This document shows, piece by piece, positions 44,628 through 58,303 of a stretch of 58,482 nt of DNA. Made by a program: the position numbers and the translations under genes. Source of the stretch: Byssochlamys sp. IMV 00236 (lineage: Eukaryota > Ascomycota > Eurotiomycetes > Eurotiales > Thermoascaceae); contig MSJH02000646.1 in the NCBI GenBank assembly GCA_001931875.2, positions 1 to 58,482 of the forward strand, read 5' to 3'. The notes beneath the pieces were generated by a model. It worked only from the letters and a program-made list of their open reading frames with translations, ran no database searches and had not been told where the DNA came from. Numbering within the stretch: position 1 is the first letter of the stretch; each line of letters begins with the position of its first letter.

Positions 44628-44644
44628 CTTGTCTCAATAAGAAT

Positions 44645-47600
44645 ATGACATCGGAATTACGCCATAGAGAGAAAAAGACTCCAGAAGCACAAAAAGATAA
44701 TGCTTTTACTGAAGAATATGATGGCTATATCAAAAAAGATATGAAGTGTTCTTATGGAAAGACTCCCAGTGGAGCAGGTAAATGATCATTGTGTCAATGG
44801 TAGAAATATGCACTCAATTACAGCATACAGTGTTTCGTGTTCCAGTGACTCGTGAAATGGTCGCAACTTTGCTTGACCCTACCAGCAAAAAGAGTGCATT
44901 CGATTGGATTACTTTGGGCACAATGGCTTTCGAAATAGCACTTTTCTTTTTACTGCCATTGAGAACAAAGCGTATTCTGTTTACACTCATTTTCTTCTTT
45001 TGGCGCTTGTGTTATAATGTTGGATTGGGTGTATTATTAAAAGAACAAAGCGATAGTCGTGGGCTGGTCAAATGGGCAAAAAAATACAAGATTTTTGATC
45101 GTGAAGCAAATCCAAAGATCTACAATTTTCTTCATCATCAACTAAGTATGAAAATGGGTGATGACTATGACTTTGAAGTAAATAGTTCAACTCTAAAGGC
45201 AAAAATGGATGTACTTATCTATATTATAGACTGCGCCTATAGAATACAATACATGGATGCTGTTTAGGCAGCTGGTGGATCTCATTTTGATGAATGACTT
45301 TACAAGCTATATTTGTTTTGCCCTTTCATGGTTTAATACCGCTTTTCAATCATATATTTTCTTGGGAAATACTCTAAGATGGTGTGGTGGCATATTCTTG
45401 ATTATTTTTAACATTTGGGTGAAAATTGATGCCCAAAGAGTCGTCAAAGACTTTGCTTGGTGTAAGTCTTGATTTTAAAAACAAATCTTGTATTAATGTA
45501 CTGTTTAGACTGGGGAGACTTCTTCTTCTTGATAGAACAATCGCTGACTTTTGATGGTGTCTTCGAAATGGCGCCACACCCAATGTATTCTATTGGTTAC
45601 TTTGGCTACTATGGTATTTCATTACTATGTGCAAGTTACACTGTCCTATTTGTTAGTATTGCTGCACATACTCTTCAGTTTGCTTTCCTTATATTTGTCG
45701 AGACTCCACGTAAGATGCTACATATACTTTTATATATTTATATGTTAACTGTTTGAATTTAGATATCGAAAAGACCTATAATCCTCCTACTACCATCAAG
45801 CGTCAGCCTGTAGATGCAAAGAGTACAATTGACCCCAAGACCACCCGTGAGCTGCATCCAGGTCATTTCCGTAAAGATTTGATTGTCTTTAAAAACTTTG
45901 ATCTTTTCCGTACGACTGATATTGTCTCCGTTGTGCTCATCCTTTACGCTATTCTTATCCCACTTCTTGTCCCTGGTAAATCTGGTCTGATCATTTCTTT
46001 CGTGCAGGCATTCTTTTGGCGATTGGCTCATTCTGTAGGCAATGGTGTCTTGCTTCAAGCACAATCCAACAACAAGTTCTTGACTCGTCATTTTATCAAA
46101 TGGGGTGGCACAGTGCAAGAAGCATTTCAAAACTGGAAGAGGTAAGCCAGTTCGTACTGCTTTTCATTATTCCATTCGTTAATTATGAACATTTGTTTAT
46201 AGTTTATATAACCTTACCTTGACAATGACTTATGTCACATTCTTTGTTACTTGTTGGAAAGCATATAGCTTACCCGACAACTGGACGTATGGAATGACTC
46301 TCTTACGACATACCTTGGGTTTAATCTTTATCTTTTTACACATTTGGACTTCTGTCTCTATATTTGAAGTTCTTGGCGAGTTTGGGTGGTTTTATGGTGA
46401 TTTCTTTATGGATGAACATCCCTCCGAGTTACTATATACAGGAATCTATAGGTAAGTGAAAGAATATGCATAAAAGAGCTTGATTTTTCTAAATGATGGC
46501 GTAGATTCTTGAATAACCCTGAAAAAATCATGGGCCAAGCTGCTTTTTGGGGAATGGCATTAATTGCCAATAATAGTGTTGTCTTTACGTTGGCAATCTT
46601 TTCCCAGCTTTGCAATATACTGTTTATCCAATATGTTGAAAGGCAAGTAGTAGCATCCATGTTTAGGGGGAAAAAGTTAACATCTATATATAGTCCTCAT
46701 ATGCGAAAGCTGTACGGTGATCAAATTCGTAAAGAAGCAGGTTTAACAAAAACATTAAAATCCGCTGCTGTTGCTCTTCCAAAGACAATTCCTGACAGAT
46801 TACAACAGGAAATTGGAAAGATCATCCGCGAAAACCAAGACAGCACGAAAAACCTTGAGCGTCTTGTTAAGGAAGCAGTTGAAAGAGTGGAAAAAGCAGT
46901 TGAAGAGACGAAGGGTGCTGTTGGCGATATGGTAGGTGCCGCTCGTCCACGTCTACAGGAAGTGCTGGAAGAAACAAAGCAACTACTTGAAGACTCACGC
47001 TCGCGTGTTATTCCCTTGGTAGCTGCAGATATAAACATGTACGATTTATCTAGTTACTCTCTCAAGGTCCTTGATGGCAACACTTTTGAGCTTGGTCAGC
47101 CTATTCGAGTAGAGTGGAACGCCCCTGAAAACCATGGTCCTAAAGACTGGATCGGTATTTATCGTGTTGGCACCAACAAGCACAAGCATCTGACCAACAT
47201 AAGTTCTCGTGGACTGTGGCACTGGACAAACGCTGCTCCTGGTACTGCCTCTGAAGAGACTGTGTTCCCTCCTGAAACACCTGTAAAGACGAATGGAATA
47301 ATAGAGTTTTGTGGGTCAAGGTTGCCATGGAAAGTGGGAATATACGAATTTAGGTATCACCATGACAACAAACACAATGTCATGACCACTTCCATGACTT
47401 TTGAAATCAAGGCTCCTTCCACACCCTCTACATTTGATTTGGAAACGACACAGAACGTCGTGTTAAAGTTTGCTCAAAATATTTTGAGACACAACGTCGA
47501 TATAATACCTCATACACCTCAGGAAGAATTTGTTGGAATGGGTGAAAGTGAATGTAAGCATTTGGTGGAATGTATTCAGCTTGTTTATAATGTGGAGTTT

Positions 47601-47760
47601 GCTTGGGAAGTTGTTCTTGCTGATAAATGCGCAGCAGTACTAGCGAAAAGAGTAATATTTTATTTATTCAAAGTTAATTTCTTCTTCTCACTAATACATA
47701 ATGTAGATATTAAACGCTAGAAAGGCTCTTTCCCCATTCACGGCTGATCCACAAAGATAG
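44645..47760 (+). CDS. CHO2: Phosphatidylethanolamine N-methyltransferase CHO2
   Basis: ER membrane enzyme for the first S-adenosylmethionine-dependent methylation of PE on the way to PC. Exons 44645-44777, 44831-45177, 45230-45461, 45509-45709, 45763-46141, 46203-46451, 46505-47651 and 47707-47760 join in phase to about 913 aa. It shows [17 protein letters not shown], then [18 protein letters not shown], then [19 protein letters not shown] and [16 protein letters not shown] (first methyltransferase repeat), and the second repeat with FGWFYGDFF...[20 protein letters not shown]. Around ten membrane segments are followed by a coiled coil (about residues 610-690) and a soluble beta-rich C-terminal domain ([20 protein letters not shown]). 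Alternative start discussed in the leader entry. Confidence 0.95.
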
Positions 47761-48207
47761 AATCCTTGGCAATAATCAAGACTGTAGGTTAACCTGTATA
47801 AAACAAAACAAAAAAAGAGTTTCATACTTTATGTAATTTATCCTTGTATTTGCACGCATTCTGGTTTTATATTTGCGTATTTGTAAATTTACATAAAATA
47901 GTAATTAAAGCATAAGCCCAAGAGCTAAATATCTATTAAACAAACAAAGATCATCAGTGAAAGAAAGAGTGTGTTTCTTTTCCTTTAATTAAATCAATAT
48001 GATTAGAGAAGAGGATCAAATCGATACTGTAAACACGTTGGATAAAATAAGGTACGCTGTGTATTAGAAAGGACTTCATTATGCTTATTTGTTTTGTGAT
48101 TTACTCACATGTCATTATATCGCTTCAATATCTCTATATGTCAATACAAAATCATTAAACTCGAACTAAGCCTTTTATATACATTCAATATGTTTATTTT
48201 TATCAAT
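47761..48207. other. Intergenic region between convergent CHO2 and UBR1
   Basis: AT-rich, with poly(A)-signal-like AATAAA strings on both strands. A tiny ATG frame at 48000 (20 codons) is not supported as a gene. Confidence 0.4.
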
Positions 48208-51200
48208 TTAGAATGTGGTCCATCCTCCTATATCATAATTGGCTTCAATCTGCCTTGCAACATATATAGGAATGTTGTGTTGTAACCATAGTTTGCGGAT
48301 CTCTGCATATCGTTTAGAATTAAGATACTGTGGCCGTCCATGTCTATCGATGATTGTTTGTACCTTGACAGATATTAAGCGAATATATTATATGTGTATT
48401 TACCTCAAGCCCTGGTCCACTTCGCCATGTGGATCAAGATAGGGGGCATTCATGAACCAACCGTTACCATTATGGAGTAATAAGAGCACACATCGCTTGA
48501 CATACAAAAATATACCAATTTCCCCACCACATCTAACAAGTACGGTAAGTATATTTGAGATGACACACTACAATGGTTACTTACTCTGCCGTATGAAGGT
48601 TGCACTCTCCTTCTTCTTCTTCTGCACAACAAAAGCTTTGAGCACAAACAAAAGTACCGCACAGTAGGCATAAAGCAGGATCACTAGGAACTGTACCACA
48701 TTTATGACAAACTCGTCGCATGCTTTCATCGAATAGGCGATCAAGTCGCTTTGGTAGTGCTATCAGGTATAAAGGCGTAGGTAAATCCAGTGGGATGTTT
48801 AAGAGCCGTGAAGCTGTTAATGGTGCCTGCCCTTCTTGAACGCGTAATTTATGCTCTGATTCACGAAGAAGCTGGACACACCAGTGATGCAGTAGGGAAT
48901 CAGTCATGTGAACGGGCTTTAGAAACTCGGCAAAACTTGGCAAGTGCAGGATATTGAGTAAACGATCAAATTCTGAAGCGCCATCCAGCCCTTGAGACAT
49001 GTTGTTTGGGATGATTAAGCCGAATCTGGATACCATTAGTATTAATGTTCGACGAAGGAAAGGTAATGCAAAGAATTTGAGCAAGGTACAGAATGAGGCA
49101 TCATCTCCAAACTTTTTAAACGTAGCATGGGCTTCTTCAGGAGTGAATTGTAGCTTGTTCATTAAAGAATAAGCAAACGTTTTAGCAACAGCGATATCTT
49201 GCGATGGTTCACTAGTTGCAGGATGATACTGATCAGGGACTTGACGTATAGCTCTCGAAAGCCTATTTTGAATTAATCCCACTGCGATTTTTGCCATTTC
49301 AGCCAACAACATGGTACGAACAAAGGGGAATATGTCAGTTGGAGCAACAATTGTCAAGTGTAGTGATAGTTCAGTCAAAATCATGAAAGGATCATCTTCC
49401 AACAGAGGAGCGTTGTCGTATAGCACAATTTTCTCTCTTCCAGGGTGATTAACAATGTTAACAACATCATCTACGTTAACTTCAAATATCTGTCGCATGC
49501 GACCAAGGGCAAGCATTGTAACTCGTGCAAGGGTCATTGACGAATTTGATTTAGAGTCTGACCCAGAAGGACACATAATGGTGGTATATGCCAAGATAGT
49601 ATCACTCATAACTCGAAGAAGCGTCTGGGCTTGTGCTGGTATTTGATCAAAGACTGTATTTGTTGCTGTGCTTTCATCTACTTTTGGCCTACTTATTCCT
49701 CGAGCAGCAATTTCTAAGCTTGTGATGGTATAACCTAATATGCCCCAAAGCATATCGATGTTTTTAACAGATGTTGACATTTCTCTTTCATGCTCATCTA
49801 CGCATATTTCCTGATAAATAATACTTAAAACATCTAATAGACGAGAGTAGGATTTCTTGATGTAAGGTATGCTGGGAATAACCGTTGTATGGAGTATTTC
49901 ATTATCAAAGGGACCGAGTTTACCATCCGGTGGAGGGTATGACCCACTACTAATAGCGGCTTGAAATAACAAGTCATTCTCTGGATCCATATCGCCCTCT
50001 GTACTTGATTCTGAAGATCCTGTTGTGACTGTATTCGATTGTTCCGTGAAAGTAGGAGTCGTTGGTGCAGGTCTGGGAGTTCTTACGAGACCAAGAGGTG
50101 GCCAATCCGGACGCTCTATTGCTCCTGGGGGCGCAGGTCTGGTAATCGTAGTCTGTTGCTCTCCGCCATGAAGAGGTAGCGTTGGCAAAAGCTGAGCCAT
50201 TACATCTTTCATACGACTGGTGCTGCCAGAAGTCTTTTTATTCTGCGCCACCCTCCAAGCTATCCCAATCGCTTTCTTCAATTTATTCACAATCTGATTG
50301 ACTTCACTTTTGTAAAAAACAGTAAAGTCAGAATCGTCGCCTTTTTCAAGAACACCAGGGAATGCTTCTTTCTTGCCTTTCCAAAAAATGGGAAGCAGTA
50401 CGTTACCCAAAGACTTACACAAGGGACACATGAATTCCTTGCGGGATCTATTCTCAGGGTGATTGCGTGTTAGCTGAGCAGAATGTCTAGAATCGATAGA
50501 AGTGCAATAAACTTCAAAGCATTTAATATGCATAAGGTGACCACATGTTGATGAGTAAAGACCAGTTTTGTGCGATTGAGATGGGAAACCAGAAATAGTG
50601 GGTGTATTATCAGGTAAACATTGCTTATCTTCCCACTGCACGTCAAGAGTTGGCCCTGTTCTATATATATCATCATAGAATGAGTCATCATCCAATGGAG
50701 TTTCTCGTAGTATGTTGGACGTCTGAATAAGTCCCAAGAGTCCATAAGGTAGAGAACGCTCATTTACGTCTTCTTGACAAACAATACATGTACCTGCAGG
50801 ATAAGCGCAGAACCTATTCAAGTTTCCTGTATCAGTCGGTTCATCTAATTTTTGGTTCAAAGGCTCATCAGCTGTTGTAATGTCTTCTTCATCGTAAAGG
50901 TCTTCGTTTTGTTGCATAAACTGTGATTGCGCTTGAGCAAATTGTGCCATGATTTTCATCTGTCTTTCTTTAGCAGCGAGCTTTTTCTTTTCTATGTCAG
51001 ATAGCTCAGAAGCTCCCTCAGCTTTCTTACGAGCGTTTTCTAAAGCTACTTCCTTCTGCTTTGTCTTCCAATTTTGGACAATTTGACAGGTTCTTTCAAC
51101 GTTACCATTCAAAAGAGCCTGGAATATCCAATCAAGTCTACTTTTAATTTCACTGAATTTTTCATCATCGTAAAGCATAGTCATAAGATCAAACAAGGAC

Positions 51201-54200
51201 ACTTCTTTCAAATCTTCTGGCTCATTTTCTTTGTATGATACCTTGAAATACTTATCGCATACGTTTTGATAGAAACCTTCCTGCTTGCCATTCAAGTCAT
51301 TGTTTTGATCGGTAAGAGCTAACAAAATGAGGTACAGTGTTTGGTCTAGAATAGTATCGCTCTTGTGATTATCCCCAGTACGAATATTCCATAAAGTATA
51401 AGTAATAATTTGAGTAAATAAGGTAGAGTGTAAGAACTGGCCAAGGTATTTAAATGGGCCATCATTGATCTTGGATGTGTGTGGTAAAATGAAGAATTCT
51501 TCTTCTTTTTTGTCAGGGTTTGCTTTCTTCCATCTTGATTTCAAAATATTTTCAGCTTCTTCTCTATTGTTTCGACTGTAGTGCCAAAAGTAGGTATCAA
51601 CTTGTTGAAAGTATTCTTCTTTAAGCTCATATAGTCCATTATCATTTACGCCTTCAGGGTTTCTGAATTTTGCTACTTCAAGCAATATACGATCAAACTC
51701 TGGATGCTCTGTAATTCTTTCAGGAATTCGCTTCGTTAACTCAGAATAAGCGCAGATACCAAGACATAAGTTGTGAACGATTTCCCTTCTTATTTTTTCA
51801 GTCATAGATATGCCCATAATATTTGCTTTTTCGCATACACAAACAATCAAGAGGTTTAAGAGCTCTTCAACCATAAATATCGTCTGTTGACTATCGTAGC
51901 TTGTGTGTGCTGTGCTTCCGAGGAACCAGGAGGTGAGATCAAATCTATCCAATAAAGACGCCAAAAATTGATTCGTATCAACTGTGACAAATCCTAATTG
52001 CAACAAGAACACATCGGCATCATATGTATTCTCTCGTAATGATATATCACGATAATGATGAGCCTATTGTATCAAGGTGAGCTCATGAACATGTTCTATA
52101 GTGCAAGCGAACAAACATACCTGATTTCTAATACCATAACCGTTGCGAACCCATATACCAGCTCTGATTTGGGATGAAAATACAATGGTTCTGATTGGGA
52201 AGTCGAGTATAGGCAAAAGTACATCGCCGATAGAACTTCCATTTTCCTGAAAAGAGATAATGGCGCTTTTAAAACCTTCTTTCCACCCGGATTTCATTAA
52301 AACATGATCTGTAAGTAGATGTGCATGCTCTAATAGACCAGACAGTAACCAATGAAGAGGGTGGTGAAACGATACAGGCTGTTCGGTAACAACATATTTG
52401 ATAACTTTAATAGGTTCCAGGTATTTTGTATCAACTTGGTGGAAAGTCTGGGTTAAAGGACCATATACCTTGTAAGCGCTTGTTGAGGTAGTATTGCTAG
52501 TATTTGCAGCATTCCTTGCTTGTTCCTCTTTTTCTTCATCAGGATTAGGCTTCCCCCATTCATTGATTTGTTTTAAAACTCGACAGATAGCCCTCATTAA
52601 TGTAATTGCTGTATCGACTCTTTCTTGTTCAGTAGACACAGGAAGCATGGCAAAACAATCTGAGAATTGACGGCAACATTTGGCAATCTGAAGTGTCACA
52701 TTGAAAGCGTTTACCCATATTTCGGATTCATATTCCACATGAGTGTCTTTTTGGCATAATTGTCCATTCATTCCTTGAAATAAACTAATTAAGTCAAGAT
52801 ATTGACGAAGGTAGAGTGGATCTTGAGCAAGAACGCGTTTTATCATATTCACGTTCATGATGTATCGAAGATCGTGAAAGGCGTTAAAGTATCGACGCGT
52901 ACGGAATGCACGAGACTCACAGTTGATGCGTGAAGGATAGGCTAGGCGTTCAGAAGGTAAAATCAAAAACAGACGATCTGTTAAGAAGAAAGCTGTTAAT
53001 GTCGAGCATATGAGACCAAAGAAATAATAGTGGTGCACAAGTAAGTCGGATACTGAAGGAACAGTCAACAGTTGTACTGAGAATAGAATGATGGAGTTTT
53101 CTGGTTCTCGATCTCGAAGCAAAAAGGATTCGGCCAAACGAGCATAATTTCTGGTTAATCTTTTGCCGAGTATTTTTTTAAAGTAAGGATTAGATGCTAA
53201 AGAGGCAATATAGAGTTCTCGTAAAGCAATACGTATTTCTTTCCAAAGCTTGAGGTCGTATAACATTAAATAATCCAAGCGAAGTTTTGTCACAAACTCC
53301 TTTTGTAAATCTGTAGCCTTCTTTTGTGCTTCAGAATCAATGGCCATGCTATGATTGTCTGCTGTTTTGGAAGCAGTTTCTGGTAATATAGACTCTCCAA
53401 ACTTTACTTCCTCTTGTCGCACTGCATAGTATTCTCTAATCATGGCTTTTGGATCCCAATCAATAGATGCAATATCGCAGTGGCTCCTATACATGATATG
53501 GCTTGAGTCTTCTGAGCTTGGCGTTCCTGCTTTACTACCATTGTTTACATCTTCATCAGGGTCATACATTTCAATATCTTCTGTAACTGAATTAATCATT
53601 GGAACATCCTCCTTCATATTATCGTCCTCAGGTATATCTTCATTAGCAGGAGGGCCGCCAGCTAGTAATGCCAAGGGTAATCGAAGCTCCCACTCTCTGC
53701 ACAATTCTTCGCACAACATATCACGAATGATGGCATCTCCACCAAGGATATTTGAAAAGAATTTATGCTTGCCGCTTATCAATTCGTTAAGCCAGTCTAC
53801 AAGCAAGCCTGCAACTTGCTCTCTAAATGTCTCTTTTGCTGGCCTTATTGTCACACCAAGGTTAATGGCTGATAAAGGAGCTGCTATTTTTCGAAGTTCT
53901 TCGATATCTGTTGAAACCGCAATGATTTCTCGTCCCTGAGAAGAAGAGTTAGATGACAAAGCTTGTATGATATATCACCAGTACATACATGAACATGAAT
54001 AACATCAACAATGCGTTTAGCCTTTGCCCAATCCCAACCTGTAGCTGTCATGATAGACTCAAGTACATGGGAAAACGCATGTGCTTCATCATTCCAAGCA
54101 ATACAGGCGTATAATTCACCATCCTGCTCTTTACTTGTAAATCCGGTAGCCTTATTTGCATTTCCATTATCCTTATCCATATCAACATCTTCCTCAACTG

Positions 54201-55081
54201 TTTCCGTTTGATCCATTGGTATATCTTGCATGATGGTCGTATTCTGAGAAAGAGAAAGAGTAGGACGGTCCAAGGGGACGCCAATTCGACCAAGTTGCTT
54301 ACGTTGGTATCTATTTTCTCTTAATAAATCTTCTGTTGAAGGATTAAGTGCTACTTCCTCGGGTGCAATAGCAAAATTATCGAGTAAAAAATCAACAACT
54401 GAAACAATAGTAAAGCGAATTGCTGATAAGAGAGCAGGATCAAGTGAAGTTGTTTCTGAAAGATGTGTGTGGGTATCGTTATCTTGAGTGCTTAGGGAGT
54501 GAATGTTGCATTGTAGTGGTACTTTCCATGCTTCTGGGTCACCACAATCACAGCAGCCTCCAGAACCGGGGCTGACAGAAAATAAAATATCATGTCCGTC
54601 GTGGTTGGTTGCGTGAAAACACTTGCTACAGAATACACAAGTGTCGTCTAATCCGCAGTTTCTAAAATTGACTTTGATTAATATATTTTCTTTGTACACT
54701 TTATTTTTAAACATACCTGCAACGATAAACAGGTTCACCCTTTCGAAAGACGTGACCACATTGTCTTCCTTTTTGACTTGATAAGTCCTCAGCTGGAAGT
54801 ATTTGATTAGAATGCCAAGATTTAGGGTCAGTTATAGTGCTCTGTTCTCGTCCATCGTGAGGTCGAGATTGACGACGTATTGTCTGCAAAAGTTCTTCTT
54901 TAGATGAGAAAAAGTATTGTTGCATAACAGATTCGTTGTTCATCCAGAGTTCTTCATAACAACGAGATAAAATAACTTGCTTCGCGTATTCTCCAAAATG
55001 ACAATTGAATAAAAGTGGAGTCTGCCATAGAAAATCTGATAGTGAACCTTCTTCATTCTTAAATGACCTATTTGTTGACAT
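48208..55081 (-). CDS. UBR1: N-recognin E3 ubiquitin ligase UBR1
   Basis: Large E3 of the N-degron pathway. Six exons on the minus strand (55081-54717, 54661-53989, 53935-52121, 52063-48585, 48532-48404, 48343-48208) join in phase to about 2198 aa. The UBR box ([20 protein letters not shown], then CVFCSKCF and CCDCGDPEAW) is built across the first intron and binds type-1 N-termini. A Cys/His RING-H2 domain lies in exon 4 (CIVCQEDV, CGHLMHIKCFEVYC, CPLCKSLG). The C-terminal UBR autoinhibitory/zinc domain is formed from exons 4-6 (CLLCGTFVC, GECNLHTAECGG, DPHGEVDQGLRHGRPQYLN). Longer than yeast UBR1 by about 250 aa, mainly low-complexity inserts. Introns 52-60 bases. Confidence 0.95.
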
Positions 55082-55474
55082 TTTTTCTTTACAAGAGGAG
55101 AGAGGAAAAAAAAGGGAAAAAAAAGAAAAGAGAGAGAGAGAGAAAGAGAGGGGGAGATTGCTTTTGAAAATTACGCCGCTTAAAATGACTTTGCGTCATG
55201 CAAAGATACAGTCAAGGCTAATACTACGGGCGCTACCGCATCCACGTAAATACCTCACGAAAAATACTGCCTTTGTGGCAGCTTTTCTTTAAACTTTGTG
55301 TTCCTTTTTTAAAGTAAATAGTGTGCTCTTTTTTCAAACTAAATCATTTCTTCTCAATAATCTAAGTTGTTAGTCACTGACATGTTTTTTTAAAACAAAA
55401 TATTAATACAATAAACACAACATTGCTTCTTATTTTATAACTCTACTATTCTCTCTATTTCTATCTTTTTAAAA
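55082..55474. promoter_or_regulatory. UBR1 promoter region and edge of the MULE-like element
   Basis: Purine tract on the plus strand (about 55084-55158, GAGAGAGAGA...), i.e. CT-rich on the UBR1 strand. The rest is AT-rich, with no element end that can be fixed. Confidence 0.5.
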
Positions 55475-57164
55475 ATGAGCCCTTCGACTGAAATTAACAT
55501 TGCTGCTTACAATCCTGTACCTGTACTTCAAGTTACGGATATCACACAGCACAAGAAAGTTATTGAGAGTCACGTAATTAAACATGGTGTAAAGTGGATT
55601 ATTAAGAATACAACTAGAAATAACATCACGGATCAAAATTTGGATAGAGCTAGAGGTAGACCACGTGCAGACTACCTTTGAAGAAGTCTGTAGAATGTCA
55701 TCGTGCTGGAAGCGAGCGACACGCTATGGCCGTTCAAAGAACCTTGCAAAAAAAGTAAGATCGGATGCAAGGCTCGTTTGATAGCAACTTGCTATTTCAG
55801 CAGCCCTGAGGAAGTGGTTATCACGGTGGATGGTAACCACTGTCACGTTCTCGACTCTGCAGAGGATCTTCAGTACCTTCCTCTGCCTGCAGATGTCAAA
55901 ATAGCCATCCTTCAGCGATTGCAAGAAGGATACAATACAGGAAGCGTACGTTTTGCTATGCATAGAGCATTCCGCTCTAACAATGAAGCTTCAACAAGCA
56001 TTCCTCACAGGGATAACTTTATTCATAGTGAAGATGTGTACAACATTTTCAGAAAAGTATCTGAAAGAGCTTACAAGAGGCATGACGATCAGAAAGCATC
56101 TGTCAAACTCTGGTTGAACCATTTGGAAACAAAGAACTACAACGTATTCATTGATAATGACTACGACAACTCATTCACCTTTAGATTCTGCTCAGCTTGG
56201 CAAGCATCCCTTTTAGCCGAAACAAAGGATTTTTCTTTGGATGCAACGCATAATACGATTGTATTTAAAGATGGCCTGTTGCATATTTTGGTGATCAGGC
56301 ATGCAAAAACTGGAACTGGCTGTCCTGTTGCATTCCTCTTCACCACTGATAGATCTTTCTTGCCTGTAAGTCACTGGCTCTACCATTTAAAACACTCTGC
56401 CAGTCTCTGTCCTGAAAAAATTACGATTGACATGAGCAACGTGGAAGAAAATGCGATTCGCAGTATATTTCCATCTGTCAACATTCAATGGTGTCTTTTT
56501 CATGTACTGAGCAATATCACAGCAAGTACGAGCCAAACTTGTGCTTGAAAGCCCATCAGATAGTAAAAGAGCGCATCAGGGCAGTTATCTCACAATTGAA
56601 AGGGATGATGTGGGGAGAACAGCAGAGCTGAATATACCAGAAAGCTCAGCCAATTCATTCAAGAATTCAGCATATACCCAGCATTCATGCTCTATTTCAA
56701 GAACAACTATTTGAATAACGACAGATTCATTAAATGGACAAGAGTCTATCAGCCAGACAGATATACCAACATGGAAACAAATAACTACGTTGAAAGTTGG
56801 CACAACCAGCTCAAGATTAGTTATTTGCAAAGAAGAAATAGAAGAGTTGACAGACTGGTGTATATCCTAATCAATGACGTTGAAGAAGGCTTTCTGAGCA
56901 ACATAAATCGTATCAGAATGAATGTTAGAAGAATGGGACCTGAAGCAAGAGAAGCAAGAAGATATGGCGCAAAAGTTGAAGATGCTGAAAGAAGTTGTGG
57001 AGAATCTAAGGCCTGATAAAGTCACCAGTTTGTGGCAGTTTCAAGTTGAACAGCTTTATAGAGAAGTTGTATTAAGAAGTAATCAAGTCGAAGAGTTACC
57101 ATCAAACATTCATTTAGAAAGACAAAGAAGAAAAATAAAATATTTTGTGGCATTTGAGATGTGA
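55475..57164 (+). pseudogene. MULE-like transposase, frame-broken
   Basis: Mutator-like (MULE) transposase of the type frequent in Mucoromycota. Pieces in order: an N-terminal stretch (55475-55681); a CHRAGS...IGCKARLIATC zinc-like module with a frame change in the A-run near 55748-55756; the MULE domain at 55703-56548 (DFSLDATHNTIVFKDG, FLFTTDRSFLPVSHW, ITIDMSNVEENAI, VNIQWCLFHVL); then QEFSIYPAFMLYF, YVESWHNQLKISYLQRR, VDRLVYILINDVE and RRMGPEAREA. Stops or frame changes are seen near 55680-55700, 55755, 56510-56548, 56630 and about 56950. The catalytic residues DAT and D...E are still visible, so decay may be recent, but this copy cannot make the full protein. Element ends not found. Confidence 0.85.
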
Positions 57165-57590
57165 CTTCAATTTAAGATAAAGCAGTATTTTTCGTTGGGT
57201 ATTTACGTAAAACGAAATCTTCTCCAGCGTTGATACCAACTGGAAGAGGGTGATGTCGTGTTTACATAGATCTCACATCTCTTAATTCTCTATTTATTCA
57301 TTCTCAGCTAATAGACGACGTCAGACATTTACAGTCGTCACCCGTCGTATATATTCGGGTCGCATCCTCATTTAATAGTTCTTTCTATTTAAAATTAAAT
57401 GTAGTCAATTGACTCTTCACTATTTTACAACTACATAAGCACAAATATCACAGATACGAAGCTGCATTTGTGGAGTGTTTCCTTTTGCAAGGAAGGCTTC
57501 TTCGAGTTGTGGAGAGAGGAGCTCCTGGACATTAGTTCATTGTTTGAGGATCGTCTGGAGTTCCTTCCCCTAGTATACAGTTTTTTTGGA
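57165..57590. other. Region downstream of the MULE relic
   Basis: Contains short palindromic strings (GACGACGTC near 57313; CAGTCGTCACCCGTCGTAT near 57333). An open frame at about 57455-57590 (LWSVSFCKEGFFELWREELL) reads like protein but has no family. Possibly a continuation of a gene fragment at 57591-57866. Confidence 0.3.
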
Positions 57591-57866
57591 ATATGAGGGT
57601 AATTATAGTCATAAAAATTTCAAATATGATAAAAAAAAGCTAATATTTATGTCATTATAATATAGGCATTGTTGAAGGAGACTGTAAGTACAATTGTAGT
57701 TCTCAAAGAAGAGCACCTCCAGGAGATGATAAAATGGCGCTACACCTACTGCCCCTTCTCCACACTGAACAAGCTTGTGAATCCTTTGATTCTAAAGCTG
57801 GTGCACGACGAAGACAGTACTGGTATGGCTGATATGGCGCCATTCTACACTCTTACGCCAAACTAA
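57591..57866 (+). pseudogene. Possible small spliced coding remnant
   Basis: ATG AGG at about 57591 can be spliced (GTAATTATAG... to ATATAG at 57664) to a 66-codon frame with FSTLNKLVNPLILKLVHDED. A Leu/Ile-rich helical segment without a known domain. Could be real, a captured gene piece or chance. Confidence 0.25.
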
Positions 57867-58257
57867 TGTACTATAATTTTTATTTCTTAATGTTTTTATT
57901 TATCATATAAAAAAATAAAAATAGAAAACAAATACGTCGAGAATTCCTTTTGCAAAAGTATAGTGATGAACTATCTTATCATGAATAATATTTCAGATCA
58001 GATTGCGAAGCTAATTGTAGTCGTGGGAATGGATTCGCATATATCTTCCAATATACTCACCTAAGCTTACTTAAATTGAACAGTTTTCTGTCTGTGACCA
58101 GAAGTAAGATCAAAAGAGAAAAAAGATACTCCAACTACAAGGACAACTGATGTTTGAATCTGAATGGTGACAGGACCATCAAAGGTCCTCCAAATAGACA
58201 TTACAAAGATGCAAACATGCTCAAGCAAAGAGCCTTTATAAAAGATTGTAAAGTTGT
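57867..58257. other. AT-rich end region
   Basis: No gene seen. A 68-codon minus-strand frame (58067-58273) has no domain. Confidence 0.35.
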
Positions 58258-58303
58258 GCAATAAGAAATCCAAGGGTTATGCAATAAGAAATCCAAGGGT
58301 TAT
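58258..58303. repeat. Perfect 23-base tandem duplication
   Basis: Unit GCAATAAGAAATCCAAGGGTTAT occurs twice in a row (58258-58280 and 58281-58303). Confidence 0.9.

Noticed and set aside
53442..53939. 165-codon plus-strand frame opposite UBR1
   Set aside because: It is antisense to well-supported UBR1 coding sequence and has no domain.
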